A DNA stretch of 64,000 nucleotides from Bacteroidota bacterium (GCA_016718805.1 JADKCP010000002.1:248001-312000), one strand, 5' to 3'; positions 18,103 through 26,084 are shown, counted from the first letter of the stretch. Translations and numbers: made by a program. The notes: generated by a model from the sequence alone, not told the origin.

Positions 18103-19119
18103 TCAATCCTTTTCAATTTTATCAATTAATTGCTGCGTAAGTACATCTATTTTTTTAAAATAACGATAGCGCAATTTCTCAGCAACACCGCTTATTAGGT
18201 TTGATTTGCGGATTAAATTTTTAAGCCAAAAATCAGTTTCTTCACAAAACCGCTGGTTGGTAGTGAGCAGTGAATTAAAACTAAAACAGGATATATAACT
18301 CGATTTCATATTTCCTGCATTTACCATCACACAGTTATTGCCAATCATAACATCGCTATGATACAAAGTGTAATTATTAGTTGATTCAATTGAATTTTCG
18401 CTTTTGGCAATTTTAGAATTTAATTCCGCTTGACGATTAATTCGATTTAGCATATTGTATAATTCATGGCAAATGGCCAAGGCATCCGCTTTATTTTTAA
18501 AAATTCCACTTTCCCAATAAAATTCAATTTGCTTGAATGTACTGTTAACTGTATCATCGCTCCAGATTTCAACAGAAGGTATTTTAGAATATGACTTAAT
18601 AATATCCTTCCCAATTTCTATTAGTTCAGGATCAATTAAGGAAGCATCAAATTTTTGATTCTCTAGGTTTTTATCATTAAGAAAGGATTTATTCCAGTAA
18701 AAAATTTTAAATGCCGATAAAAAAGGTTGCTCAAAATGATGAAAAACGGGAATATCTTCAGCTGCGTATATAATGTTCGCATCAGGGTGCTTGGTTAGAT
18801 TATTCAAATCAGCCTTTAAACTCCTCAAATAATTTCCAAACGAATCACTATTGCCATTTAGCGGCTGGTAGGTAAAATTTACCTGTCCATCAGCAGCATT
18901 ATTAATAAATGCGTCAAATGAAATTTTAAAATGCTTACAGATAGTTGCAATTTCTTCAATACTTAGCGCAGTTTCACCACGTAATCTCCTGTATGCACTA
19001 TCGTTACTTACTTCTAAAATGTCAGCTAAAGAATCAACTAAAGATACACTTGGAGCCAACGATTCTTTTAAACGCTGCATGAAAAGTGCTTGTGCCGTAT
19101 CACTATTTTTTTTTGCCAT
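18103..19119 (-). CDS. helix-turn-helix transcriptional regulator with large C-terminal domain
   Basis: The 338-residue protein starts with a helix-turn-helix of the Xre/BetR type (about 25-75): VDSLADILEVSNDSAYRRLRGETALSIEEIATICKHFKISFDAFI. The remaining 260 residues form a domain without recognisable motifs, seen in Bacteroidota regulators of this length. It is transcribed away from two exported proteins of unknown function, and an inverted repeat (19191-19227) in the shared upstream region is a possible operator. The C-terminal part probably senses a ligand, but this is inference. Confidence 0.72.
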   Translation of the reverse strand: MAKKNSDTAQALFMQRLKESLAPSVSLVDSLADILEVSNDSAYRRLRGETALSIEEIATICKHFKISFDAFINNAADGQVNFTYQPLNGNSDSFGNYLRSLKADLNNLTKHPDANIIYAAEDIPVFHHFEQPFLSAFKIFYWNKSFLNDKNLENQKFDASLIDPELIEIGKDIIKSYSKIPSVEIWSDDTVNSTFKQIEFYWESGIFKNKADALAICHELYNMLNRINRQAELNSKIAKSENSIESTNNYTLYHSDVMIGNNCVMVNAGNMKSSYISCFSFNSLLTTNQRFCEETDFWLKNLIRKSNLISGVAEKLRYRYFKKIDVLTQQLIDKIEKD

Positions 19120-19190
19120 AAAATCTTGTATTCCCTACTAAAGTTATTCAAATTTATTGCAATATATACTAAATAGCCACAACTCATTTG

Positions 19191-19227
19191 CAAAAAATGC
19201 AAAACATGTACAAATCTGCATTTTTTG
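19191..19227. promoter_or_regulatory. inverted repeat, candidate operator of the HTH regulator
   Basis: CAAAAAATGCA and its exact complement TGCATTTTTTG lie 15 bases apart in the 220-base gap between the regulator start (19119) and the divergent secreted-protein start (19340). Position and symmetry fit a dimer-binding site. An AT-rich background makes a chance palindrome possible. Confidence 0.35.
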
Positions 19228-19339
19228 AAATTGAATTTGCGGAATTCGATACAAGCTTACTGTAGTAGCGCAAAAAGCAATTAGAATAGACTTCACTGAG
19301 CCTGTAGTATTGCACTCACAAACCAATAAATTATTCACA

Positions 19340-20095
19340 ATGAAAACAAAAAATTTAATTCAATCAGCATTTATTCTTTTTAGCTCTACTATTCATGCTC
19401 AGGACACACTTTTTATGCGAAATTCCTCACTGTTAGTAGGCACTGTATACGAGGTAAGCGAGTTGGATATAAAGTACAAACAAGTACAAGAGAAAAGTAC
19501 TATACAATTTGTGGTAGATAAATTTGAAGTAGAAAAAGTGAAATACGCCGATGGTAAAATTGACCAATTCAACTATGTAGAACCATGGTACAGAAAAAAG
19601 AGAGCTAATCAGCAAGACACTGCTATTAAAGAAAACAAGCTTGTTGAAAAAAGTGAGTCGCTCCTAAAAATTAGACAAAATCCTTCTTCAACGTTGAATC
19701 AAACAAAACTCACAAATGAGCATTCGGAAATTTACTACTTGGATAGAACACATTTCTTTTACAAGGGTGAGAAAAAAAACAAAACAGAAATTGAGAGCAT
19801 TTTACGAATTAAGAATGATCCGTATATCAATTCAAAACTAGATTGGGAAAAAAGGGCTAAGGGTTTAAGATGGATAGCATTTTTAGATATTCCACTAAGC
19901 ATCATTGGTTTCTCTATCTTAAATAATGCTATTGAAAACCATAAAAAAGGAAGCGAATTTGAATCCGCACAAAATCTGTCAAGTGCATTTTTAATTGGAG
20001 GAGCAGCTTGTTTTACCATTGGTATTGTTAATTCAGCAGCTTACAAAAGAAACACCCGGAAAGCCATCCTGTATTACAATAAAAAGCATCGTTAA
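19340..20095 (+). CDS. exported protein of unknown function with KNG-type N-terminal module
   Basis: From the ATG at 19340 the protein has 251 residues: a signal peptide (FILFSSTIHAQ, cleavage before Asp22), then a segment DTLFMRNSSLLVGTVYEVSELDIKYK...VEKVKYADGKIDQF. That module recurs in many Bacteroidota exported proteins and also opens the outer-membrane protein at 44152-45078 in this window. Two hydrophobic stretches near the C terminus (WIAFLDIPLSIIGFSIL and SAFLIGGAACFTIGIV) are probable membrane helices. The frame extends 10 codons upstream, but the inner Met gives a proper signal peptide. The next gene starts about 100 bases downstream and may be cotranscribed. Function unknown. Confidence 0.65.
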   Translation: MKTKNLIQSAFILFSSTIHAQDTLFMRNSSLLVGTVYEVSELDIKYKQVQEKSTIQFVVDKFEVEKVKYADGKIDQFNYVEPWYRKKRANQQDTAIKENKLVEKSESLLKIRQNPSSTLNQTKLTNEHSEIYYLDRTHFFYKGEKKNKTEIESILRIKNDPYINSKLDWEKRAKGLRWIAFLDIPLSIIGFSILNNAIENHKKGSEFESAQNLSSAFLIGGAACFTIGIVNSAAYKRNTRKAILYYNKKHR

Positions 20096-20194
20096 ATCTT
20101 ACCAAACAAATCAATAATAATAAATATGAAAACAGTTAAGATAAATTATACTACAGTAAAATCAATTTATTCATTACTAAAAAAAACAACTCAC

Positions 20195-21349
20195 ATGAAA
20201 AACAAAAATTTAAAAATCGAAAAACGATCATTCGCATTAATACTTCTTTTAATCATTAATTTAGTTGGCAATGTGGCCATAACTGCTCAGACTATAACTG
20301 AAAAGAATACGAAACCTAGTTTAAGTGTTTTAAATATCGACACTAAAGGATTAATACTTGAACCAACACAAATGGGAAATATGGTGCGCATTGAATTAGA
20401 AAAATTAAATCTTTATGATGTGATGGATAGATATGATGTTAGCTACATTGTTGAGAAAAACAAATTGAATATTTCAAACTGTTATGGAAAAATATGTCTC
20501 TTAGAAATAGGTAATAGCATTAACTCGGATAAAATGTTTACCGGAAGTGCAGAGCTAATTGGTGAAACAATTATAATTACCTTTCGCTTAATAGATGTTA
20601 AAAGCGCTAGCATTGAAAAAACACAGGTAAGCGAATTTTTGAATTTGCCGCAAGAATTGCAATCGATGGTTAAAATTTCGATTCGTCAATTATTTGGTTT
20701 ATCGAATGAAGAGCCTTTGCTCAATTATTTGACCAAGAAAAATAATTTTGAAAGTTCAACAAATAATGCCAACAAATCTTCCATTAATTTATCAGGTCCT
20801 CGTAGTGGTTTTTGTTATTTTACTGGTGAATCGGGAAAAGTATTGTCGCGCAAACGTGATCAAGGTGGATATAATTCATCACCCTTAATGTTTCAATTTG
20901 GATATCAATTTGAAGTGCAATATTTAAATGAAGGAAATTACCAGGCTTTATTTGAATTTATACCAACAATATCAGGATTTAACCAAAATATTTTTATACC
21001 AAGTATCACTATTCTCAATGGTTTTAGAAATAACAAACATGGATGGGAGCTTGCTTTTGGACCAACATTGGGTATAGTGAATAAAGCAAATGGGTATTTT
21101 GATGCGCAAAACAAATGGCATTTACAAGAAGAGTGGACCGATAACACGGTTAAAAATCCTTACTCTATTCAAAAGCAACTCGATAGTCGCGGGAATGCCG
21201 AACTACAAGCAGGCTTTATAGTTGCAGTGGGTAAAACATTAAAATCCGGTAAACTAAATATTCCATTAAATTTATATTGTGCCCCAAACAAAGATGGAAT
21301 TCGAATAGGTGCATCATTTGGATTTAATGCCAAAAAAAATAAAAAATAA
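20195..21349 (+). CDS. exported protein of unknown function
   Basis: The 384-residue protein has an N-terminal signal or anchor (about 12-30, FALILLLIINLVGNVAITAQ). The first 150 residues (PSLSVLNIDTKGLILEPTQMGNMVR through RQLFGL) look like the soluble domain of proteins assembling cell-envelope factors of the CsgG/penicillin-binding-activator type, with a LEPTQMGNMVRIELEKLNLYDVMDRYDV stretch. The rest is beta-rich with aromatic-ended strands, suggestive of an outer-membrane barrel or large beta domain. The start is ambiguous: an ATG 69 bases earlier (20126) is in frame. It follows the previous exported protein and lies before a perfect terminator at 21461. Function unknown. Confidence 0.6.
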   Translation: MKNKNLKIEKRSFALILLLIINLVGNVAITAQTITEKNTKPSLSVLNIDTKGLILEPTQMGNMVRIELEKLNLYDVMDRYDVSYIVEKNKLNISNCYGKICLLEIGNSINSDKMFTGSAELIGETIIITFRLIDVKSASIEKTQVSEFLNLPQELQSMVKISIRQLFGLSNEEPLLNYLTKKNNFESSTNNANKSSINLSGPRSGFCYFTGESGKVLSRKRDQGGYNSSPLMFQFGYQFEVQYLNEGNYQALFEFIPTISGFNQNIFIPSITILNGFRNNKHGWELAFGPTLGIVNKANGYFDAQNKWHLQEEWTDNTVKNPYSIQKQLDSRGNAELQAGFIVAVGKTLKSGKLNIPLNLYCAPNKDGIRIGASFGFNAKKNKK

Positions 21350-21460
21350 ATGGGAAGTAAGCTATTATAGTTAAGGAATTCGTTACAAGCATTTGACATA
21401 TTTTAGCTTGAAACACTGCGAATTATTTTTTAAACAATAACCAGTTGTAATTAGAGTAAT

Positions 21461-21494
21461 AAAAGAAAATCCGCCCTAAAGCGGATTTTCTTTT
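21461..21494. terminator. perfect bidirectional hairpin terminator
   Basis: AAAAGAAAATCCGC and its exact complement flank a 6-base loop, giving a 14-bp stem with T tracts in both directions. It ends the exported-protein gene on the plus strand and the last GIY-YIG copy on the minus strand, whose stop codon lies in the loop region. Confidence 0.88.
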
Positions 21495-21721
21495 ACATCA
21501 ATTTTGTTGTACGTAAACTTTTTAACCGCCACTTCCCTTTTCAAAGCTTCTGCTTTTGTTGCATAAATTTCTAAATGAACCAATTTCCAAGGAATCTTTC
21601 GAGAAGTATAGTTAGACTAACCTTCATTATGCTGTTTTACTCTCTCATTAAAATCAAGTGTAAATCCTTTGTAAAAAGAACCATCCACCATGCTTTCAAT
21701 GATATAAACATAATAGTGCAT
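21476..21721 (-). pseudogene. GIY-YIG nuclease copy A, nonsense mutation and altered tail
   Basis: The copy matches the intact GIY-YIG ORFs from its ATG at 21721, but codon 35 is TAG (bases 21617-21619) where the intact copies have TGG. After the shared core the sequence diverges: the tail reads KKFTYNKIDVKENPL and stops inside the terminator hairpin, instead of continuing into a tRNA fragment. It is the array member farthest from the tRNA, hence plausibly the oldest insertion, with a different original 3' junction. Confidence 0.8.
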
Positions 21722-21758
21722 AAATAAAAAAAGGTCATCATGTTATGACAACCTTTCG

Positions 21759-21923
21759 CGGTGAGGGAGGGATTACTCATTTGGGTCTATTTCTAGAGGC
21801 ATTCGTGATAACCTCCCTCAAAGTGCTTATTTTATTTCAGCGTAGAGAGGGAGGTATTCGAATTTTTAGTACAGTTACCCGTACGACAGTTTAGTCCCCA
21901 AGGCTTTGGGGATTCCTTTCGGC
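21759..21923 (-). repeat. tRNA-Ser 3' fragment (unit B), interrupted
   Basis: This holds the acceptor/T-arm end, variable arm and the bases up to the anticodon loop of tRNA-Ser, plus the D-arm piece CCGAAAGGAA. It is interrupted inside the T-arm by about 80 bp of a secondary insert, and the T-loop is decayed (GAATTTTTAG in place of the usual GAACCCTCGG on the plus strand). It cannot form a tRNA. It overlaps the 3' end of GIY-YIG copy B. Confidence 0.75.
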
Positions 21924-22187
21924 AAGTTTATTCAAACAATTTTTGGGTGATTTTCTTAACGATTCTATTTGCTTATGCGAATACTTTTTAACTGCCACTT
22001 CCCTTTTCAAAGCTTCTGCTTTTGTTGCATAAATTTCTAAATGAACCAATTTCCAAGGAATCTTTCGTGAAGTATAGTTAGACCAACCTTCATTATGCTG
22101 TTTTATTCTTTCATTAAAATCAAGTGTAAATCCTTTGTAAAAAGAACCATCCACCAAGCTTTCAATGATATAAACATAATAGTGCAT
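21891..22187 (-). CDS. GIY-YIG nuclease family protein (copy B)
   Basis: An intact 98-residue single-domain GIY-YIG protein of the URI/UPF0213 type. The GIY half is YYVYIIES (residues 3-10), the YIG half YKGFT (17-21). The probable catalytic Arg is in NERIKQHN (Arg27) and the metal-binding Glu in ALKREVAVKK. The last 15 residues (NKLAERNPQSLGD) are encoded by bases shared with the tRNA-Ser fragment, and the TAA stop is built from anticodon-loop bases. Family members are homing-type or repair nucleases; standalone short ones are mostly uncharacterised. Upstream of its ATG the hairpin seen in other units is truncated and a 300-bp insert follows. Confidence 0.85.
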   Translation of the reverse strand: MHYYVYIIESLVDGSFYKGFTLDFNERIKQHNEGWSNYTSRKIPWKLVHLEIYATKAEALKREVAVKKYSHKQIESLRKSPKNCLNKLAERNPQSLGD

Positions 22188-22314
22188 AAATAAAAAAAGG
22201 TCATATGTTACACCTTTCTTACAAATGCTTAATTAAAGTAAAACGAAAATTCGAATACATGACTATCCGAAATTATAATAATGGTATCTAAATCAAAAAG
22301 AGAACAAAAGCCTT

Positions 22315-22509
22315 TCGCTCTCATTCTCTTTCTCATTCTGATTTCGCGGAGTATGTGGAACAAAAATCGAACTTAATTAATTCTGATATTATTCTTTTGG
22401 TAAATTGTAATTCCTCCTCAGGAAAAGGAATAAGAGCGAGAAACAGAATGAGAATGAATCAATGAGCAAGAGAATAATCGCTCTTCGCTCTCATTCTCTT
22501 TCTCATTCT
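22315..22509. repeat. 25-bp direct repeat pair with an internal inverted copy
   Basis: TCGCTCTCATTCTCTTTCTC plus ATTCT occurs at 22315-22339 and again at 22485-22509, 170 bp apart, and AGAATGAGAATGA at 22445-22457 is an inverted partial copy. They lie in an AT-rich 300-bp stretch (22200-22515) found only in unit B, with no ORF. The second repeat abuts the tRNA fragment of unit C. The repeats may mark the ends of the insert. Confidence 0.6.
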
Positions 22510-22516
22510 AATTTTG

Positions 22517-22682
22517 CGGTGAGGGAGGGATTACTCATTTGGGTCTATTTCTAGAGGCATTCGTGATAACCTCCCTCAAAGTGCTTATTTATTTTCAGCG
22601 GAGAGAGGGAGGTATTCGAACCCTCGGGCACAGTTACCCGTACGACAGTTTAGTCCCAGGCGCTTTGGGGATTCCTTTCGGC
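22517..22682 (-). repeat. tRNA-Ser 3' fragment (unit C), interrupted
   Basis: This has the same layout as the other fragments: tRNA 3' end, about 80-bp secondary insert in the T-arm, second diverged tRNA-like 3' end, then variable arm, anticodon-loop bases and D-arm remnant. Small differences (GGGCACAG for GGTACAG, TCCCAGGCGC for TCCCCAAGGC) show it has diverged from its neighbours. It overlaps the 3' end of GIY-YIG copy C. Confidence 0.75.
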
Positions 22683-22946
22683 AAGTTTATTCAAACAATT
22701 TTTGAGTGATTTTCTTAACGATTCTATTTGCTTATGCGAATACTTTTTAACTGCCACTTCCCTTTTCAAAGCTTCTGCTTTTGTTGCATAAATTTCTAAA
22801 TGAACCAATTTCCAAGGAATCTTTCTAGAAGTATAGTTAGACCAACCTTCATTATGCTGTTTTACTCTCTCATTAAAATCAAGTGTAAATCCTTTGTAAA
22901 AAGAACCATCCACTAAACTTTCAATGATATAAACATAATAGTGCAT
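22650..22946 (-). CDS. GIY-YIG nuclease family protein (copy C)
   Basis: The second intact 98-residue copy differs from copy B at only a handful of residues (Val28 for Ile28, KSLKN for KSPKN, QSAWD for QSLGD at the end). All GIY-YIG motifs (YYVYI, YKGFT, Arg27, the Glu of KREVAVKK) are kept. Its ATG follows directly the T run of a tRNA-type terminator hairpin, so expression would need read-through from the tRNA or a promoter inside the hairpin region. Preservation of two copies beside three broken ones suggests recent or recurrent duplication rather than strong selection. Confidence 0.85.
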   Translation of the reverse strand: MHYYVYIIESLVDGSFYKGFTLDFNERVKQHNEGWSNYTSRKIPWKLVHLEIYATKAEALKREVAVKKYSHKQIESLRKSLKNCLNKLAERNPQSAWD

Positions 22947-22983
22947 AAATAAAAAAAGGTCATCATGTTATGACAACCTTTCG

Positions 22984-23149
22984 CGGTGAGGGAGGGATTA
23001 CTCATTTGGGTCTATTTCTAGAGGCATTCGTGATAACCTCCCTCAAAGTGCTTATTTTATTTTCAGCGGAGAGAGGGAGGTATTCGAACCCTCGGTACAG
23101 TTACCCGTACGACAGTTTAGTCCCCAAGGCTTTGGGGATTCCTTTCGGC
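22984..23149 (-). repeat. tRNA-Ser 3' fragment (unit D), interrupted
   Basis: The best-preserved interrupted fragment. On the minus strand, the T-arm runs into a diverged 3' end (CCTCCCTCTCTCCGC), then about 65 bp including a short open frame ending NASRNRPK-stop, then the normal 3' end CCCTCCCTCACCGC. Two tRNA-like 3' ends in series suggest two successive insertions at the same target. Confidence 0.75.
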
Positions 23150-23406
23150 AAGTTTATTCAAACAATTTTTGAGTGATTTTCTTAACGATTCTATTTGCTT
23201 ATGCGAATACTTTTTAACTGCCACTTTTCAAAGCTTCTGCTTTTGTTGCATAAATTTCTAAATGAACCAATTTGGCGAATCTTTCGTGAAGTATAGTTAG
23301 ACCAACCTTCATTATGCTGTTTTACTCTCTCATTAAAATCAAGTGTAAATCCTTTGTAAAAAGAACCATCCACTAAACTTTCAATGATATAAACATAATA
23401 GTGCAT
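23117..23406 (-). pseudogene. GIY-YIG nuclease copy D, frameshifted
   Basis: The copy starts with an intact ATG at 23406 and keeps the GIY and YIG motifs. It lacks 2 bases near codon 46 (TTGGCG in place of TTCCAAGG on the plus strand) and 5 bases near codon 63. The reading frame is lost after KIRQIGSFRN, before the metal-binding Glu, and stops after 71 codons. Total length is 290 bp against 297 in the intact copies. Confidence 0.85.
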
Positions 23407-23443
23407 AAATAAAAAAAGGTCATCATGTTATGACAACCTTTCG

Positions 23444-23524
23444 CGGTGAGGGAGGGATTCGAACCCTCGGTACAGTTACCCGTACGACAGTTTAGTCCCC
23501 AAGGCTTTGGGGATTCCTTTCGGC
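23444..23524 (-). repeat. tRNA-Ser 3' fragment (unit E), uninterrupted
   Basis: From the 3' discriminator base, 52 bases are identical to the intact tRNA-Ser at 23825-23876, up to the anticodon loop. The anticodon stem is then replaced by the palindrome TCCCCAAGGCTTTGGGGA, after which the D-arm bases TTCCTTTCGGC match again. The 5' acceptor strand is missing, so no tRNA can form. This clean fragment shows the ancestral junction of the cassette. Confidence 0.82.
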
Positions 23525-23787
23525 AAGTTTATTCAAACAATTTTTGAGTGATTTTCTTAACGATTCTATTTGCTTATGCGAATACTTTTTAACTGCCACT
23601 TCCCTTTTCAAAGCTTCTGCTTTTGTTGCATAAATTTCTAAATGAACCAATTTCCAAGGAATCTTCTAGAAGTATAGTTAGACCAACCTTCATTATGCTG
23701 TTTTACTCTCTCATTAAAATCAAGTGTAAATCCTTTGTAAAAAGAACCATCCACTAAACTTTCAATGATATAAACATAATAATGCAT
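23492..23787 (-). pseudogene. GIY-YIG nuclease copy E, one-base deletion
   Basis: The copy nearest the intact tRNA begins at ATG 23787, four bases after the T run of the tRNA terminator. It is 296 bp, one base shorter than intact copies: a T is missing in the plus-strand run GGAATCTTCTAG. The frame shifts after TSR (residue 41) and stops after 49 codons with GNWFI. The nuclease motifs before the shift are intact. Confidence 0.82.
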
Positions 23788-23790
23788 AAA

Positions 23791-23820
23791 TAAAAAAAGG
23801 TCATCATGTTATGACAACCT
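23791..23820 (-). terminator. terminator of tRNA-Ser
   Basis: The minus strand reads AGGTTGTCAT, loop AAC, ATGATGACCT, then seven T. The 10-bp stem contains two G-U pairs. It lies 4 bases beyond the tRNA 3' end. The same hairpin precedes GIY-YIG copies A, C and D, and a broken form precedes copy B. Confidence 0.8.
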
Positions 23821-23824
23821 TTCG

Positions 23825-23911
<87 letters not shown>

Positions 23912-24144
23912 AAAATTTGGGTGTGCAAAAATAGAAAAATGTATGCTTTCTCCAAATAAATTCTTAAAAGCCTTGATTTTAGTACTTCTTTGTATATTCA
24001 GTAACAAGCTTCAATAATAGCTCATAAATCATTTGTTACCTCGACTAAATCTGTTCAATCGGTTTCCTATCTGCAATTCACGTATAATGCAGCTTTCTTA
24101 ATTTTTCTTCTTACTAAAAAGCTGAAAAAATCAGCATGGAATAC

Positions 24145-24152
24145 TATATTTG
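24145..24152 (+). promoter_or_regulatory. -7 promoter element of the peptide transporter operon
   Basis: TATATTTG matches TAnnTTTG 21 bases before the ATG of the substrate-binding lipoprotein gene. No convincing -33 box. The 260-base gap between the tRNA and this gene holds nothing else I recognise. Confidence 0.45.
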
Positions 24153-24173
24153 TGAAAATCATGCTGGCCATTT

Positions 24174-26027
24174 ATGTACCTGAACCTACTTCATAAAACG
24201 TTGCTATTGTTAAGTTTTACACTTTTTATACGGTGTACATCGTCAAACGATAAGACTACTGATGTAAAAGATGCTGAACTTAGTGACAATGAGCAATATA
24301 TCACTAATTCAACAGCCACAGCCCTTCTACCTGATTGGCCTAAAAACAATTCTGTAGTTTTTCACTGCACCTCTTTGCCCGATGATATGCATCCTACCAA
24401 TGGAAACTCATCCGGTAGAGCGTTTATTAATAATTATATTCATTTAAAATTATTGGCTTCCGACATTATGCAACTTGGCATTCGTCCCGATTTAGTAAAG
24501 GCAATGCCCGAAATTTCGCCCGATGAATTGCAATTTACTTTTGAATTAAGGGACGAACCACAGTGGGATAACGGTAAGCAAGTAAGTATGGAAGATGTGA
24601 TTTTTACTTTTAAAGCCAACGTGTGCCCTTTAACAAATAACCCGGCTGCCAAGTCCTACTTGGTTAATATGAAAGATATTATCGCAGACTCGAATAAACC
24701 CGGTAAATTTACTTTAGTAATGAAAGAAAAATACGTTCAAAACCTCGTATTTTTAACAGAGATTCCGATTTTGCAACGTAGCTTTTATGACCCTCAAAAC
24801 GTACTTGCAACATACAACTTTAGCGATTTTGCCAATCCCGAATTTAAACCGGAGTCAAAAGTTGAACTAGTAAAATGGGCAGCTGAATTTAATGATGCGA
24901 AATTTGGACATACACCTGAAATGTTGAATGGATTAGGAGCCTACCAAGTTGCAGCTTGGGAAAACGGACAATCGATTGTACTTACCAAAAAGAAAAACCA
25001 CTGGACCGACAAGCTTGAAAATAAAAGCGCATATGAAACAGCTTTCCCTGACAAAATTATTTTTAAACTCAATCAGGATGAAAATGCACAAATGCTTGAG
25101 TTTAAAAACCAAAGCATGGATGCTTCCACATGGCTCGCTACTAAAACCTTGTTGAAACTGCAGGAAGATTCGAACTTTAACAGAAACTATCATTCGCGAT
25201 TTACCGATTCGTTTGATTATACCTACATGGGTTTTAATACCAAACCTGATGGTGTAAAACACAAAAAATATTTTACTGATAAAAAAGTTCGTAGAGCAAT
25301 GGCTTATCTTACACCGGTGGATCAGTTTATTGAACTCGTTTTTAAAGGCAAAGCCAAACGAATGGCTTCCAATATAGTTCCCACCAAAAAAGCAGAATAC
25401 AATACAGCTTTACCATTAATTCCATTTGATGTAGAACAAGCGAAAAAATTGCTGGATGAAGCAGGCTGGAAAGACAGTGATGGAGACAATATTCGAGATA
25501 AAATGATTGATGGAGAAAAAGTTCCCCTGAGTTTTGATTTAAATTTTATGTCGGGCCCACAATTTATTAAGGATGTTGTGCTCATGATTAGTGAAGCAAT
25601 GTACAAGGCTGGAGTAAAAGCCAATCCGCGTGGACTAGATTTTGCAGTTTTTTATGAAAAGGCGCAAAAACACGACTTTGATGCAATGCTTGGCGCTTGG
25701 AGCGGAAGCTGTTTTCCTGACGATTTTACACAGACCTGGCACAGTAGTTCATGGAAGTCGGAAGGAAGTAATTATACCGGATTTAGCAATACTAACAGCG
25801 ATGCTTTAATTGACTCAATAAAAATTACCCTGAAAGATGAGTTGCGTATTCCAATGGTAAAAAGACTTCAAGCAATAATTTACGAAGAGCAGCCTTATGT
25901 ATTTTTATATTCGGCACAACGAAAAAATGTAATTCATAAACGTTTTGCCAATGCCAATATGTTTTTTGAACGCCCAGGGGTAATGCTCAACAATTTAAAA
26001 TTAATTGAGGCTAAAACTCAGCAGTAA
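24174..26027 (+). CDS. ABC transporter substrate-binding lipoprotein, peptide/nickel (family 5)
   Basis: A 617-residue binding protein. The signal peptide ends in a lipobox (LFIRC, Cys21), so it is lipid-anchored. The family 5 fold is visible: ELRDEPQWDNGKQVSMEDVIFTFKANV near residue 125, GLGAYQVAAWENGQSIVLTKKKNHW about 250, KKVRRAMAYLTPVDQFIELVF about 370, and the repeat YEEQPYVFLYSAQRKN at the end. It should capture oligopeptides and pass them to the two permeases encoded next. The gap to the first permease is 57 bases. Bacteroidota-type proteins of this group are longer than the E. coli DppA/OppA (about 540). Confidence 0.88.
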   Translation: MYLNLLHKTLLLLSFTLFIRCTSSNDKTTDVKDAELSDNEQYITNSTATALLPDWPKNNSVVFHCTSLPDDMHPTNGNSSGRAFINNYIHLKLLASDIMQLGIRPDLVKAMPEISPDELQFTFELRDEPQWDNGKQVSMEDVIFTFKANVCPLTNNPAAKSYLVNMKDIIADSNKPGKFTLVMKEKYVQNLVFLTEIPILQRSFYDPQNVLATYNFSDFANPEFKPESKVELVKWAAEFNDAKFGHTPEMLNGLGAYQVAAWENGQSIVLTKKKNHWTDKLENKSAYETAFPDKIIFKLNQDENAQMLEFKNQSMDASTWLATKTLLKLQEDSNFNRNYHSRFTDSFDYTYMGFNTKPDGVKHKKYFTDKKVRRAMAYLTPVDQFIELVFKGKAKRMASNIVPTKKAEYNTALPLIPFDVEQAKKLLDEAGWKDSDGDNIRDKMIDGEKVPLSFDLNFMSGPQFIKDVVLMISEAMYKAGVKANPRGLDFAVFYEKAQKHDFDAMLGAWSGSCFPDDFTQTWHSSSWKSEGSNYTGFSNTNSDALIDSIKITLKDELRIPMVKRLQAIIYEEQPYVFLYSAQRKNVIHKRFANANMFFERPGVMLNNLKLIEAKTQQ

Positions 26028-26084
26028 AGTAACAATTAAAAACAAATCACAAGTGCCACATCCTAGCTAGAACGATGTAACGGT

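Larger units (their letters stand above)
21476..23824 (-). mobile_element. tandem array of GIY-YIG nuclease / tRNA-Ser-fragment cassettes
   Basis: Downstream of an intact tRNA-Ser, on its strand, the same cassette is repeated five times. Each consists of a tRNA terminator-like hairpin, then a 98-codon GIY-YIG ORF, then (in four of five) the 3' part of tRNA-Ser. Measured from one tRNA 3' end to the next, the units are 381, 460, 467 and 758 bp, plus a last unit of about 280 bp that ends at the terminator instead of a tRNA fragment. Size differences come from insertions in the tRNA fragment (three units) and a 300-bp insertion (22.2-22.5 kb). No integrase or transposase is present. Duplication of the tRNA 3' part resembles the attL/attR layout of tRNA-targeting elements. 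Confidence 0.7.

Noticed and set aside
21759..23524. Four further tRNA-Ser genes
   Set aside because: Each fragment lacks the 5' acceptor strand and anticodon, and three are interrupted; none can fold as a tRNA.
21476..23824. Group I intron in tRNA-Ser encoding a GIY-YIG homing enzyme
   Set aside because: The tRNA is complete and uninterrupted, and no intron core sequences are visible; the units follow the tRNA rather than split it.
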